Positions 1-13,554 are shown, numbered from the stretch's first letter. The stretch: 64,000 bases of DNA from Hyperoodon ampullatus (GCA_949752795.1 OX457057.1:11770632-11834631); one strand, 5' to 3'. Program-made: numbers and translations. Notes: generated from the letters alone by a model not told the origin.

Positions 1-299
1 TTTTAAAATGAATAGAACAAACAAATGAAAACAACAATTATTACAAAACCTCCCCTTAACTTTAACACTTGCAGTAAATGGACAGTTGTCACTTGCCAAC
101 TGACCTTTCTGGTTTGTGTTGGGCCATTTCTGCTGTCTTGCCACTCGGGACAACCAAAAGGATACTTGCATGGGATCAGAGAACTATCAAGTGGCCAATT
201 CCTGGCCAATTCCCCCCGAGTTCCCTCTTGCCTCTGTGTTGCATGACGCCCTACCCCCAAACTGGGCATCTATTCTGGGTCTGCTGTCAGGGTCTGGTG

Positions 300-400
300 A
301 CCCTCCACTCACTAGCTGTGTGGCCTTAGGCAAGTCACTTAACCTCTCTGACCCTCAGCATCCTCCTCTTAAAATGAGGATTAGACTGACCATCTAGCCA
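300..400 (+). repeat. MIR SINE fragment
   Basis: The conserved MIR core (agctgtgtggccttaggcaa, then acttaacctctctgaccctca) is readable in sense orientation, just upstream of exon W1. Confidence 0.75.
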
Positions 401-446
401 GATGAAGTGGTTAGCACATTGGGGCCCCCAGTGTCAGTGGCACTAG

Positions 447-985
<539 letters not shown>

Positions 986-1369
986 GAAGCTTGGCGAGGG
1001 GAGGTGGAAAGCAGGTGTGTGCTTTTGAAGATGCAGAGATGGATGCTTCCTTTTTAGGCAGATCAGTGCTCTGCAACTTCCTAGCTTTGCGACCTCGGCC
1101 AGGCTTCTCTGCGTGCCTGGGTCTGGGTCTTCTCATCGGTGCAGGGCGTTGAGAGTATCTATGTATAAAAAGTCAAAGTCTCTGGCCGGAGTAGACGTTC
1201 AAGGCCTGCCAGCTGTTATCACACCGGATCAGAAATGTTCCCGGGATCAGGACGTAAAGTATGGCCCCAGGTTAAGCGGAACGTAAGCCAAAATTCGCCC
1301 AGCAAAGCTCAGTGACAAGAAGTATCTGGTTCAGAAGGGAGGCAGGATGGGGGCTGGTTAGCAACACAG

Positions 1370-1570
1370 TCCTGGGTCAGAACCCCAGCTCTGCCACTGG
1401 CCTACTCGGTGCGCTCTTGCACAAGCCATTGGACCCCTCGGAACCTCGGTTTCCTCATCTACAAAATGGGGCCAACGACAGCAATGACCTTGCAGGCTTA
1501 TCTCGAGGGCTAAATGAGATGGTTCTAATTGTAAAACTCCCAGAATAATGCCCATTCGTGGTAAGCATAC
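1370..1570 (+). repeat. MIR SINE
   Basis: The MIR core is visible as ccagctctgccactggcct, ggtttcctcatctacaaaat and the taaatgagatg tail. Confidence 0.75.
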
Positions 1571-1979
1571 AATTAATACCTGTCGTGTGTGTCCCAGAGA
1601 GACGGCGTGTTAACCTCACTCCCCAGCACCAAGAACGCTGCATGGACTGAGACCTCCGAGGCTTAAAGTCCTTTCTGGGACGAGGCTGGGTATAAATAAA
1701 TAAAGTTTAGAGAATCTAGACAGAATCCTGGGGTGTGGGTCCACTAGGCAGCCTTAAATACTCACTCAGAGAAGATCAGCACCGTCCCTCAGGCTGCAGG
1801 GCCTGTGACACCACATCCACCACGTTTGGCTTTGAAAACCTTGGGCAGTTTTCTCCTGCTGCTTCTCAGCCCCCTTTTCCTCCTTGGACCAACATTAAAG
1901 TGTGCTCACTTGTGGGATGCACTGGGATCCACTGGCCGCCCTGAGGAGGGGCTCCTGACCCAGAAGGTGTTGACCTGAT

Positions 1980-2390
1980 CAGGGGTTCTCAACATGGGTT
2001 CTAAGGATCCCCCTCATCAGAAGCACGTGGGGAGCAGACCAACAGTGCAGATCTGGGCTTCACCCCAGGCCTGAGGACTCATACTTAGGATTCCCAGATG
2101 AAATACAGGACACCCAGTTAAATCTGAATTTCAGATAAGCAACAAATAATTTCTATGTACAGGTGCGGCCCAACTATTGCAAGGAACCACTTATGCTAAA
2201 AAAATTATTTGGTGTTTATCTGAAATTCCGATTTAACGGACACCCTATAGTTTATTATATATTGATTTATTCATTTCTTTATTTATGCGAAATCTGGCAA
2301 CCATACACATCCTCCGTGGGAGCAGGGCCTGGGAATATGCATTCTCACAAGCTCCCTGATGATTCTGATGCACCGCCAATAGGAGGGAAA
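1980..2390 (+). repeat. MER5A-like hAT element split by a MITE
   Basis: The start (ggggttctcaacatggg) and the distal part (gggaatatgcattctcacaa then gatgattctgatg) match the MER5A outline. They are separated by the palindromic element at 2089-2303, so that element inserted later. Confidence 0.55.
2089..2303. repeat. Palindromic MITE, copy 1
   Basis: The left arm (tacaggacacccagttaaat, ctgaatttcagataa) is the inverted complement of the right arm (tttatctgaaattccgattt, aacggacaccct). The outer ends are ccagat and atctggcaa. It has no coding capacity, and I do not assign a family name. Copy 2 is at 38469-38634. Confidence 0.7.
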
Positions 2391-2824
2391 CCGAAATTTA
2401 GAATCATTTGTATGGAACACTTACAGAATTTTTTAGGGATCAAAGGAAAGGGGATTTCACACTCCCAAGCCTGAAAATCCAAGTTCATGAAGTTGGATTC
2501 AATGTGCCCCAACATGTCTGATTCCAAGAATTTTTCAGGAATGTTCAGTAAAATTACAGGTTCCCAGGCCCCCTCCCTGGGAAATTCTGACTCTGTGGCT
2601 TGCCCGTGGGGAGAAGAAGAGGGGGAGCAGCAAACAATATCTGCATTTTTTTCTTTTTTTTCCTACAAAGATATTTATTGAAATATTATTTATAGGGGCA
2701 TAAAATTTGAAACCTAAATTTCCATCCAAAGGGGGCATTGTTTAATTAATTATATTGTTTAATATATTATAAGGAGTTTAATATATTATAAGGAGTTCGT
2801 TTATATATGGAATACTGTTCTGCC

Positions 2825-3690
2825 TTTTTAAAACACAGGTTTCTTGAGATATAATTGACATGCCATAAATGGCACATGTTTAAAGTCTGTAAGTGGATGG
2901 GCTTTTACATATGTGTACACCTGTGAAACCATAGCCACAATCAAGACAGTGAACAGCTCCTTCATCCTCCAAAGTTTCCTCTGGATCACAGCATGTGTTT
3001 GTTTGCTTGCGTGCTCTTAACAGCTTCACTGAAGTACAATTTACATAACAGAAACTTCACCCATTTTAAGTGTCCAAGTCAATCAATTTGAATATATTGA
3101 TGGAGTTGTGCAGCCATCACCACAACCTGCTCTCAGAACATTTTCCTCCATTTCTATCACCCCAAACCTCGGAGAAACCTTGGAGGTATTTCATTTTGGG
3201 GTTTGTTTTTAACTTTTAATTTTCAAAATTATGGTAAAATACGCATAAAATTTACCATCTTAACCATGTTTAAGTGCACAGTTCACAGTGGCATTAAATC
3301 TATTCACACTGTTGTGCAGCCATCACCCCCATCCATCTTCAGAACTTTGTTCATCTTCCCAAACTGAAACTCTAAGCCCATCAAATCAAACCCCCTGCTT
3401 CCTTCCTCCCCTCCCACCATGCTTTCTGTGTCTGTGAATTGGACTATTCTAAGTTCCTCATATAAATGGAATCTTACATTGTCCTTTTGCGATCATCTTA
3501 TTTCACTTAGTATGATATCCTCATGGTTCATTCCAGTTGAATATTTCATTGTATGGATTCACCACATTTTGTTTATCTGCTCATCCATCCATGGCCACTT
3601 GGGTTGCTTCCACCTTTTGGCCATTTTGAGTAAGTTTGTTATGAACACGGGTGTACAACTATGGAATGGGGACTTTATTTTACAAGGTGC
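2825..3690 (-). repeat. Old L1 (L1M-type) 3' end
   Basis: The + strand shows the complement of an L1 3' UTR and ORF2 end. Three related 3'-UTR segments containing 'gtgcagccatcacc' or its variants are followed by tttcattgtatggattcacc and ccacattttgtttatctgc. Confidence 0.7.
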
Positions 3691-3799
3691 TTCTTATATA
3701 ATTGTGGGAAACAGTGATGACGACCTCTAACCTTGAGTAGATAAGACGGAAGAAGATGCTTTGTAAGAAGAGAAACCAGGAGAGCAGCAGGAGGAATCA

Positions 3800-3975
3800 C
3801 TGACGTGAACAGCACTGGGCTAAGCAATTCACCTGCTTTCCCTTATTTCACGCTCATAGCAACCTATGAGATGGGCTCTCCCGTGATCCCCATTTTACAG
3901 ACAAGGAATCCGAAACTCAGAGAGGTTAAGTAATTTCCCCAGGGCCACACAGCTAGTCAGTGCAAATTAAACACT
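3800..3975 (-). repeat. MIR SINE
   Basis: The complement of the MIR core is present: ccccattttacagacaagga, ctcagagaggttaagtaatt and ccacacagctagtcagtgc. Confidence 0.75.
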
Positions 3976-4777
3976 ATCCCCACTTGCAGAAAAAAGGAGG
4001 GGAGAAATCCATTTAGTCTGATGCTAGCTGGAGCAGTAGCCTTGACTGGTTTTCACACCGAGGAAAGCATACTCTCACGGTCACTTGAATATACACGGAT
4101 TTTTTTCAAGTCTTATTCCTACACGCACTTGCACCTTGCTTCACTCCTCGGTTGACTGCAGGCAGCTGCACAAGTGTTGCCCTGGCCTGTGCCCAGGGCA
4201 CTTTGCAGGACTCTCCCCAACCCCATCTTCTCAAAAGCGCTCTCTGCCGGGGCGTCCCCAGCTTGAGAAGCTTCCATCCATGACGCTCATATTCATGGAG
4301 GGGTCCTTTGCAGCGTCCGTGTGAGGGCGGCCTGTGGACTGACTGACACCTTCCTACAAATTCCACTTCCTGATGACCCCAACCTGCTGGCTGTTTAAAA
4401 GAAGAGAAAGGAAGAGGGGAAAAAGGGAGAGGTATTGAAGAGCATCTCTCATCAAATATTTTGAAGCCCAGTTTTTCTAAAAAATTCGTGGCCGTCTTGC
4501 TTCCGGCATGTTCTTGTTTCCAATTGATTTTGGGGTCCCTGGTGAGGGCGCTGTGTTTCCTCCTTGGATGGAGTTTCCACGGAGGACTGCCCTGATATCA
4601 TACAGATTAAGTATGATGAGAACTGTTTTTCTCCCGACAAAGTGTTCCCAAATGAAAGCATTTATTTCAGGTTTTGTGGTGACCCTAACCAATAGAGGAG
4701 GGTGTGACAGCATTTTATTGGGGGAGGGGGGTGAGGTGCGGGGCGGTTAGGAATCCAGATGTGTTTGCAGATGTCAC
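3976..4777. other. Intron sequence without recognised features
   Basis: Only short chance reading frames (about 60-90 codons) with no family resemblance are present. No repeat family was recognised. Confidence 0.5.
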
Positions 4778-5000
4778 AGTGGTTAGAGCACGTGCCCTGA
4801 GGTCGGGCTGACTCCAGCGCCACCCCAGCCCTGCTCTTGACCGGCTTTTATACTGGATGTGCACAAATCATCTACCTCTCAGAGCCTCGGTCCCCACTCC
4901 TGTAACAATAGTTCCTACCACCTTGAGTGACCGTGGTATTAAGTGGGCAAAGTACGTAAATTGCTTAGTCCAGCGTCTGGCACCTAATATGCACATGATA
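4778..5000 (+). repeat. MIR SINE
   Basis: The MIR outline is visible from ggttagagcacgtgccctga through ctacctctcagagcctcggt to agcgtctggcacctaatatg. Confidence 0.65.
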
Positions 5001-5220
5001 ACCCTCAGCTTTAGAGTCAAGCAAACGAGCATGGAGCAGCCAAGATGCCTCCTTTGTAAGTGTCCTTTTGGACGGGGAAACCTCGCAAGACCTGCTCCCG
5101 CTAGCAGATAAATATATTTGCAGATAAATTACCCATAGAATAACATACAAGATGGAAAATTATAAAGAAAATCTCTTGTTTGACAAAGTGCATTGAAAGC
5201 CAGGATGTGCCCAGGATCAT

Positions 5221-5431
5221 CTTTTTTTGTGTGTGTGTGTGGTACACGGGCCTCTCACTGTTGTGGCCTCTCCTGTTGCAGAGCACAGGCTCCGGACGTG
5301 CAGGCTCAGCGGCCATGGCTCACAGGGCCAGCCGCTCCGCAGCATGTGGGATCTTCCTGGACCGGGGCACGAACCCTCGTCCCCTGCACCGGTAGGCGGA
5401 CTCTCAACCACTGCGCCAGCAGGGAAGCCCG
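5221..5431 (-). repeat. CHR-1 SINE (cetacean tRNA-derived)
   Basis: It is the antisense form of the ~200-bp cetacean SINE: a T-rich start, cgggcctctcactgttgtgg, gagcacaggctccggacgtg, and the tRNA-like head complement ending gcgccagcagggaagccc. A short, imperfect target duplication (caggatcat/caggactat) may flank it. Confidence 0.9.
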
Positions 5432-5434
5432 CAG

Positions 5435-6315
5435 GACTATACTTTGTAAATCATAGCTCTCTCATCAAAGTATTACCTAGGGCTGCCATATTGCACAACT
5501 CCAGGGTCACCATTCACAACGTAGTCCATGTGGATGGCTCCCACTGAAGCTGTGCAGAACATAACCCACAGGGCCATCTGCAGTGCCCTGAAGCAACCGT
5601 TGATTAATCCCATAGAGTCTTGGCACCAGGCGTGGGAAATTGAAGTCCCAGAGTCAAGTGTGCCGCCGTGTTGTGGTTTTTGTGTGTTGTTGCCTTTACT
5701 CGTGCTTTCTGAGCTCTGGGAAAGGCGGTGTGGAAACAAGCTGTGCTAGTCACAGTGGCGCCATTCCTACAAGGCAGCTGAGTGAGGAAACCCACGTCAC
5801 CGGTATATATCAATCATGTCTTTCTCTGTTCTGAAATACGGCAAAACGGATGGAAATGGCCAGAATGAAAAAGGAAGCCAGGCACCACAAATGACGTGCC
5901 GAGTTGTTCCATGAGGGGGTTGACAGCTCCTTGGCGGCAGCCCCCATCCCCATGACTGCCTGTGTCTGGCCTTCCCTGTAGCCTGCTCTGCCCTGTTCCC
6001 AGTCCAGCCAGACTCTCCCACGTGGCTCCTGGATACTGTCTTCTGTCCCTTCAACGTCATGACGTCCTGTCTTGCGAGAAGAGCGCCCTCTGTCGGCCAA
6101 TATTCCTTGCTGCTTTAATGGGGAAGCTCTGCAGAACACATTCGAGAAAGCAAGGGCTTTGGAGTTGGATGGACCCAAGTTGAAATGCCAGCTGCAACTG
6201 ACTTTACCTTTCTGAGCTTCAATTTCCAATGTCTGCCAAGGAGCTACTCATTAATCCCAGGTCCCCTTTCCCCTTCAGTTGTTTTTATAGAGATCCCTGG
6301 GACCACCCCTATCAT
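5435..6315. other. Intron sequence without recognised features
   Basis: No repeat or conserved exon was recognised. The reading frames here (up to 139 codons on the minus strand) lack family motifs and splice context. Confidence 0.5.
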
Positions 6316-6319
6316 GGCA

Positions 6320-6405
6320 TAAACTGAGGCTCAGAGAGTTTCAGTGACTTCCCCAAGGTTAGGCATCAGTCCTATAGATCCAGAGCCAGGATTAAAAGCC
6401 AGCTC
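6320..6405 (-). repeat. MIR fragment
   Basis: Complement of the MIR core: actgaggctcagagagtttc, agtgacttccccaaggtta. Confidence 0.55.
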
Positions 6406-6641
6406 TCCGGAGTCCCTTGGAGGCTTTTCCTAATAGCACGAAGCATCGTGGGGCCGTGAGAGCCCAGGCAGGTCCTTCACTGCCCAGCGGTTAAGGAAGG
6501 TCTTGCAATTCCCAGTCCAACCTGCAATTTCACACGCTGACAGGGGATGATTCATTATGTGGGTAAAAACAAAAGCCACTGATAATAGAAGAAAATGCAT
6601 TTTCAGTTATCTGGCTTCCTTGCTTGTTTGGCTCCACTCAC

Positions 6642-6752
6642 TTTTTTTTTGGCTGCACCAACGCAGGATCTTAGTTCCTCAACCAGGGATCAAACCTGCA
6701 CCCCCTGCATTGGAAGTGTGGAGTCTTAACCACTGGACGGCCAGGGAAGTCC
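6642..6752 (-). repeat. Short tRNA-derived SINE (CHR-related)
   Basis: Antisense short form: tttggctgcaccaacgcagg, ggatcttagttcctcaacca, ending ggacggccagggaagtccct. The tail carries the T-run. Confidence 0.8.
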
Positions 6753-6777
6753 CTGGCTCCACTAACTGTTTTTTCTT

Positions 6778-7131
6778 TAATTATTTTATTTATTTTATTT
6801 ATTTATTTTTGGCTGTGTTGGGTCTTCGTTGATGCGCATGGGCTTTCTCTAGTTGCGGCGAGTGGGGGCTACCCTTCATTGCAGTGTGCGGGTTTCTCAT
6901 TGCGGTGGCTTCTCTTGTTGCGGAGCATGGGCTCTAGGTGCGTGGCCTTCAGTAGTTGTGGCACGCGGGCTCAGTACTTGTGGCTCACGGGCTCTAGAGC
7001 ACAGGCTCAGTAGTTGTGGCCCATGGGCTTAGTTGCTCCGCGTCATGTGGGATCTTCCTGGACCAGGGCTTGAATCCCTGTCCCCTGCATTGGCAGGTGG
7101 ATTCTTAACCACTGTGCGCCCAGGGAAGTCC
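6778..7131 (-). repeat. CHR-2 SINE
   Basis: Antisense long form: a (ttta)n-type tail, ttggctgtgttgggtcttcg, repeated 'cagtagttgtgg' motifs and the tRNA-like head complement ending cgcccagggaagtcc. Confidence 0.88.
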
Positions 7132-7229
7132 ACCAACTAACTCTTTCCCAGGGATATTGCTGCCGTTCCTGGACAAATTCAGTTGCCCCCTTTCTTCTTC
7201 TTTTTTGACGATGGTAATCACACCTGATG

Positions 7230-7445
7230 GCTAATGTTTTATGCTCATTTATTATGGACCAGGAAGTGTTCCAAGCATTTCACGTGCACTATCTCACCCA
7301 CTTCTCACAGACTAAGAAATGGCTGTTAGTATCCCTATGTCTTACAGACAAGGCACAGAAATAACACACTCGTCAGGGTCCCAGAGAAGGAGAAGAGCAG
7401 GGAGCCGGACCAGAGTCTGTGCGACGCCAGATCCCAAGTTCTTAA
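7230..7445 (-). repeat. MIR SINE
   Basis: Weak complement of MIR: tattatggaccaggaagtgt, aagcatttcacgtgcactat, cttacagacaaggcacagaa. Confidence 0.5.
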
Positions 7446-7449
7446 CCAG

Positions 7450-7645
7450 AGGTCGACACAGTATGGCCCAGGGCCAAGTGCGGGCCATCGCCTGCTTTTG
7501 TGAAGTTTCCTGGGAACACAGCCATCCCATTCATTTCAGTAGTGCCTGTGTTGTCTGCTACAATGGCAGAGTAAGCTGGGCAGATCCTATGGCCCACAGG
7601 GCTGGAAATGTTTACTGCCTGGCTCTACAGAAAACGTTTACCAGC
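7450..7645 (-). repeat. hAT-type MITE, copy 1
   Basis: Internal sequence (gtatggcccagggccaagtg, gggaacacagccatcccatt, aatgtttactgcctggctc) matches, in the opposite orientation, the elements at 24957-25183 and 63470-63705. Confidence 0.6.
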
Positions 7646-8069
7646 CTCTGCTTGTAACACTATGCAGTACTGCCTCTTTCATTTGACTTAGTTTCTGAAA
7701 GAAGAACTTAAAATAGAGGGGGGAGCTGGGGAGAAAGAACTCACTCAGATTGAGCCTTACTGTGTGCCAGGAAATGTGCTGGTTAATAGCTTAAGTTTAC
7801 TGAGGAATAAGAAGAAACAGACAAGCTGGAAAACTAAATTTTGAACAGTCTTTTCAATATCTCTTTAAAAAAGAGCTGGAAATATGTGGTTCTAAATATA
7901 CATACACATATATATGCATTTGCAAATATAGTAATAATATAATTACATTGACATGGATCTGATAAATATACTAGACATTAACATATTATATATACAACAG
8001 ATGCAAATTACAAATTTTGCCTGTTTCTTCAACTGGAAAGTTTTCTTTTAAAACTGTGGACTGTTGGGA
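7646..8069. other. AT-rich intron sequence
   Basis: No recognised element. It contains a run of ATA/TAT-rich sequence at about 7890-7990. Confidence 0.5.
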
Positions 8070-8188
8070 ATTCCCTGGTGGTCCAGTGGTTAGGACTCAG
8101 TGCTCTCACTGCTGAGGGCCTGGGTTCAATTCCTGGTCAGGTAACTAAGATCCCACAAGTGCACGGCGAGGCCAAAAAACTAAATAAA
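8070..8188 (+). repeat. Short tRNA-derived SINE (CHR-related)
   Basis: Sense form: ggaattccctggtggtccag, gggttcaattcctggtcagg, with an aaataaataaa tail. Confidence 0.82.
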
Positions 8189-8519
8189 TAAAACTATGGA
8201 ATGTCTTCCCTGAGTCACTTTTGAAGCAGAAATTTGGGATTTGTAGTCTGAAGGCTGCTGTAGCTAGAGAACTATTTATCTGTCAAAGTTTCTCTAAGCA
8301 GCATTTTACCACTTGTCTTATGATTGGTTCCTTGGTCTTAAATCATTCTTCTCTGGAGATGCTGCTTTACTTTTATAAGTTTAAAGGTAAATTTGGTGCA
8401 TGATGACAGGCTGGTGGGTTTTATTTGAGCATGTCATAACCTTTAAAATAACTTTCACTCTGAGTACATAGTGATGCTTATGCTAAAGTCTCAATAAGCA
8501 TACTGTCCAGGAAATTTGA

Positions 8520-8955
8520 TTGTTTGCAAGTGTCAGAAAACCAACTAAAACTAGCCTAGGCAAAAAAAAAAAAAAAAAAGCTCATGGAACTGAAAAGGCC
8601 AAAAGCTGCAGCTTAGGCCCAGCTGGATCCAGGCCCCCAAATCATGGTCAGGAATCTGACTCTTTCTTCCCTGTTAGCTTCCCAATCTCAGACAGACTCT
8701 TGCCTCACCTGTAGGAAAGTAGCCACCTGCAGCCCCAGCATCCTACAAAGTAGCATTTCCAGGGAAAGAGCCAGCATCTTCATTGACAGTGGCTTGGATC
8801 ACGTGGCTTCCCCTGAACCAATCACTGAGGCCAGGGGCAAGGAATGCTCTGATTGGCCAGACCTGGGTTATGGTCTCACCCCTGGGGTGGAAGGGTCAGA
8901 CTTCTATGGACTCAGGATTGTCAGGGAAAGGGTGTCTTCCCTGCAAAAAAATTAA
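8520..8955 (+). repeat. Medium-reiteration repeat, family not named (copy A)
   Basis: It shares aaccaactaaaactagccta, ctggatccaggcccccaaat and ctgaaccaatcactgaggcc with sequences at 13555-14545 and 27085-27295, so it is an old interspersed repeat. An A18 run interrupts it. Confidence 0.45.
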
Positions 8956-8959
8956 GGTG

Positions 8960-10480
8960 CCCATCCAGAAGATGGAAGAAATGGATGCGGGGGAGGCAAA
9001 AACAAAGAAGATGTCCATGACATTAGGAAGCATTCCTATTGCCTAAGTGGAGCCTTCCGAACGGGATTTGCCACTACGGATTTGGGGGGAGGAAAATGAC
9101 GAATAATCCACTTTTCCATTGGAAAAGTCCCAGGCCAGTTTCCAAGGAAGCAGAGTTGCTCATTTGTCTCCTGTGGTGAACAGGTGTGATGAGAAGCTCA
9201 GAGTCAGGGCCTTAGTTGTCCAGCCCCAAGAAGGGTGACATTTCCACGTTCCTGGGACCTCTGAATAGGGCCCGTTCTTGAGGAGGATGTGGCTTTACTG
9301 TACCGGGGGTTGAGGAGCCGGCAACTGAGTGAATGATCAGAGAGCATGGTGCCCTTCAGAACAAAACCACTTTCTGGTCAAGCTTTGTCATCTCCTACCT
9401 GACCTTGTAGGATTTCCTCTACCCTGTGCTCTTACAGGTCCTGTGGGGACTTACTGATGTGATGAGAAATCCTGAGGCTGGGTGTTTTAAATTAAAGGTG
9501 ATTCCCCAAGACCAGTGAAGTGGAGGGCACGGGGCAGCAGGCAGCCTCAGGCTCGGCCTCCGCAGCAAAATCTCACACAAAAGGACCCCTGAGGCTCTGT
9601 TGTCACCAGATGTCTACAGGCGATGCAGATGACATCGGGGGAGGTGGAGACGGGAGCGCGGGCTGAACCCTTAGCATCCTACTGAGACAGAACCCGGACC
9701 CGGCCAGGAACCGGGCCGCGTCCTGCTTCCTCTGGCAGACCACACCCTTTGTTACCAAATCAGAACCACGTTGCTCCTTCTCTGAACTTAGTTGATGATC
9801 ATTCATTCATTCATTCATTCATTCCGTCTCTCTATCTGGCAAGACCGAATTGAAGCAGGCCAAGTCTAGGGGTAGCAAAAGCTATTTGCAAAAATCCGGC
9901 TGTTTCCTCATTAGATTCTATTTCCCATTTTATGGACTGACCAGGAAGCTGATTAGAACTTGAAAGGAAAGGAAAATCCGTAAGATTGAAGATTTACAAG
10001 AAAATGGGAAAATTAGATGGGCCAGATCTCCTTTAACACAGCTGGGAAAACCCTAAACGAATGGCTTTTCTGAACAGCTCAAAGGGACTTAATTCTTTTA
10101 AGTTCCAAAACCTAAAAATAATGTATAACTTGGCGGTTCTGTGTTCTAAATGTATAACCCTGATTTCTCACACTGAAACCCCGTACATGATTTACCCTTT
10201 TCTTGGGGACATAGAATTATTACCCGTCTCTGAGTTATGGTGACACCCCGGGAGCTGTTGCGATAAAGGCCATTTGTCCTGGCACCATGTAGCCCCCTCT
10301 CCTGGCTTCTGAGATCTACTGGCCATGTTTTCTAGTCTCCATTCTGTCTTTCCAGGTCCATGGCTCCTCCATGCTGCGGTCAGTGTGCCTGCTCGCCACC
10401 ATCACCCCTACCCCCCAGGCACTTCCATACTGTGGGAATTAAGCTCCACATCTATGTATGTTAAATTCTTCTGTAAGGAA
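8960..10480. other. Intron sequence; one (ATTC)n tract
   Basis: No gene or transposon was recognised. A short (attc)n tract lies at 9800-9824. Confidence 0.5.
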
Positions 10481-10499
10481 GCCAGTCTCTTCTCCCTCC

Positions 10500-10760
10500 T
10501 TTATGTATTTACTCACTAATGTATCTATGTTAGTATGGACCCATGTATACTGATTTTACACTTTGAGTTATAATCCAATACTCATTAACTCATTCATTGC
10601 TCAAATTCTTCCAGCCTTGGCCACTGGGAGCTCTTTCAGGTTGGTTGCTGTGTCCTTGAGCATCTCCCCACCTTTTCATTTGGGGCACTTCCTTACTCTC
10701 TGCTGTTACAAGATGCGCCAGGCTTAGCATGTATTTTCCCCATCCCAGCCCCAGAATCAA
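10500..10760 (-). repeat. Probable old LINE fragment
   Basis: The segment ttataatccaatactcatta, ctcaaattcttccagccttg, gccactgggagctctttcag resembles a recurring mammalian LINE-type segment. Family and orientation are not secure. Confidence 0.3.
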
Positions 10761-12118
10761 AGTGCTTTTTATTTACACTCCATTTGCCAACCATTCAGCT
10801 CAGTCAGCGAACACCTACCATGAGTAGTAGGCACTCCGCTGGGTGCCAGCACAGCCAGCGATTGGCTGGTAAATATTTAATGACCAGCTCTCTGGGAAGA
10901 GTAAAGTACATGGATGCATAGCATAAGGTTTACTGATATAAAGAATGTGTAGCACAGTCTTTCCATGTAACAAGAAATACAGTACTCTTTCTTGTAAATT
11001 CTATATAGCCAGCTGATTCTCACAGAATGCTTTCATTGACTTTAGCCGAACTCTTGTATCCATAGCCAATTTCTCATTGCATTAGACGAATGAGAGAGTT
11101 CCCAACCTGAGCACTCGTGGGTATTTTTGGATATTTTGGATTTATGAATAATACAAGTGAAAAAAGAAAGACGTTAGAACTTCACATGTTCATCAGTGAC
11201 ATGAGTGACTTTGTTGCTGCATCAGATAATAATTTTCAAATACTCGAAGAACGTTTCCTCAATTTTTTTTCTATTCATAACATAATGGCTAAGACACAAC
11301 ATGCTTTTGTGTAATCTGCATTGTTAACATTTTCTCCATTACCATCTTAAGTCTAGGCAATCAACAAAACAAACAAAGAAACAAAATCAAACTCTACATG
11401 AACCACCATTATTAAACCTATTTATAAAATTTTAAAAAATCAAGCCCTGATTTATAGCATTTCCTGATTTCTATGGTGTAATACGCCCTCCACGGTCAAT
11501 TTCAAGCTCCCGATGACACATCCCTGAATACAGAGATGGAAAGAGAGGTGTGGTAACACATCACTGTGTAGCATTTCCAACAGACACATATAGTAGAGTG
11601 AAATAACCTCAAGAGCATAGGTAATAATAAAATAGAGTAAAATAATTAGGAAAGGGTGAGTTTTAAGTTTGTATCACCTTTGTTTCTGATATAATTTAAT
11701 TGTAAATTTATCTAAGTTAATTCTTATTAATGGCTGTGTTTATCAACCAGTTGGCAAAATTCCTAGACATTTAACAATCGGTTCTCTGGGCGGGTACCAG
11801 CTGGCCCCAGGACTCCTCTGGTACAGCAGTAAACATACCACAGTTCTTCCCGGATGGAGGCTGGGGTCCTCGGAGCTGCTTCCAGGGCGTGGCATGTACC
11901 AGATGAATAACACTTCCATAAGACAGTTTTCACTGTTCCTAGAAAATCCCATTTCTAAGTAGCCCATGCGATGTCTTGTGGTTTTTCACACCATCTAATG
12001 TTCATTTCCTTTTTTTAACTCGGAAAATATCCTATCATTCACTAACCAATCATCTAAGATCCGTTTGTGAGTATGGAAAGCAGGTAATAAATCATGACTT
12101 CGAGTAACCTAGAAGTCC
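10761..12118. other. Intron sequence without recognised features
   Basis: AT-rich; no repeat, exon or RNA gene recognised. Confidence 0.5.
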
Positions 12119-12119
12119 T

Positions 12120-12330
12120 AAGAGCACAGGTATTGGAGTCAAATAGTGTCACCACTTCCTGGCTGTGAGACCTTGGGCAAGTCATTTAACCTCTCTAAGC
12201 TTCACTTTCTTAATCCACACAATGAGGGGTAAAATGCCTCCTGCAAGATTATTCTGGAGATCAGATGAGATGACATGCATTAAGTGCCAGCACAGTCTGT
12301 GGCACATCTGTGGCTTCTCTACACAGTGGC
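12120..12330 (+). repeat. MIR SINE
   Basis: Good MIR match: ggctgtgagaccttgggcaa, gtcatttaacctctctaagc and gatgagatgacatgcattaa. Confidence 0.78.
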
Positions 12331-12861
12331 TCATAGCCGTTGTATTGTCCACAATTACCTACAAATGGCAGAGCACATAACAAGCTCTCCAAGGGCAAGG
12401 TCTAAGTTTCCACCTTCTCTGCAGGCTCCAGGGCTTCCTGGCAGAATTCATGTGTACTGTAGGCACTCGATGTGCAAACTACTTCGAATTTTTTTTAGGG
12501 TCTCCCGTTCAACTTATACTCTTTACAGGGTTAGAAGCAGATATTGGAGAAATAACACAAAGAACAAGTAGATAATTTGAAAGAAAATGGATAGTGACTT
12601 CTTGAGTAAATCATTGAACCGTGTTTATTAAAGCTAATATAAATTCAGCCGTGGATGTGGTCATGGTTCATCCAGGTGGTTGACAACCTGCTATTTTAAA
12701 GGTAGTATGGAAAAGAAATCAGGAGTATAACATATGCTACCTCAAAAACAAAACAAAAAACCCAACCATGGCAACATACCATATGGTGAGAGAACAGACA
12801 CAAAGAAAGAGAAAAGGCATTAGTGTGTATTTTTAAACTAAAGTTTCTAAAAACAGACTTG

Positions 12862-13230
12862 GGGACTTCCCCGGTGACACAGTGGATAAGAACCCACCTG
12901 CCAATACAGGGGACACAGGTTCGAGCCCTGGTCCGGGAAGATCCCACATGTTGCAGAGTAACTAAGCCCGTGCACCACAACTACTGAGCCTGTGCTCTAG
13001 AGCCCACGAGCCACAACTATTGAGCCCGTGTGCCCCAGCTACTGCAGCCCATGTGCCTAGAGCCCACACTCTGAAACAAGAGAAACCACCGCAAGGAGAA
13101 GCCCATGCACCACAACGAGGAGTAGCCCCTGCTCGCCGCAACTAAAGAAAGCCTGCACATAGCAACGCAAACCCAACACAGACAAAAATAAATAGAATTA
13201 AATCTAAAATAAATAAATAATAAAAACAGA
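12862..13230 (+). repeat. CHR-2 SINE
   Basis: Sense orientation: ggggacttccccggtgacac, cgagccctggtccgggaaga, the 'caccacaactactgagcc' array and an aaataaataaataa tail. Confidence 0.9.
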
Positions 13231-13554
13231 CTTGTTGATAACTGACATTGACCCCATGCTTCCTGTACAGCCCAGAGCTGGCTTTTAAATGTGAGTCTTT
13301 TTCTTATGTTTGCTTTTCTCCCTGCCTGTTTCATTGTAGTTACCATCAGCAATTTCTGAGAAAACCTTGACCTTCCCTGTGATAGAGCAAGCCGGCAAAC
13401 TAGAGAAAACCCACTTTAACCATCCAACTAAAGCTACCCGCAAGCAACACGCTTCAGAGAAAAAAAAAAAAACTTTAGTTTTCAATTTTTAAACCCGAAG
13501 AGCTTGGAGTCTGCTGCATTTACACATCTTTGGCTCCTTCCCCATAGGGGCCCT

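Noticed and set aside
5221..5547. Several overlapping open frames of 65-106 codons
   Set aside because: All lie in the CHR-1 SINE and repeat the same SINE-derived peptides found at every other copy.
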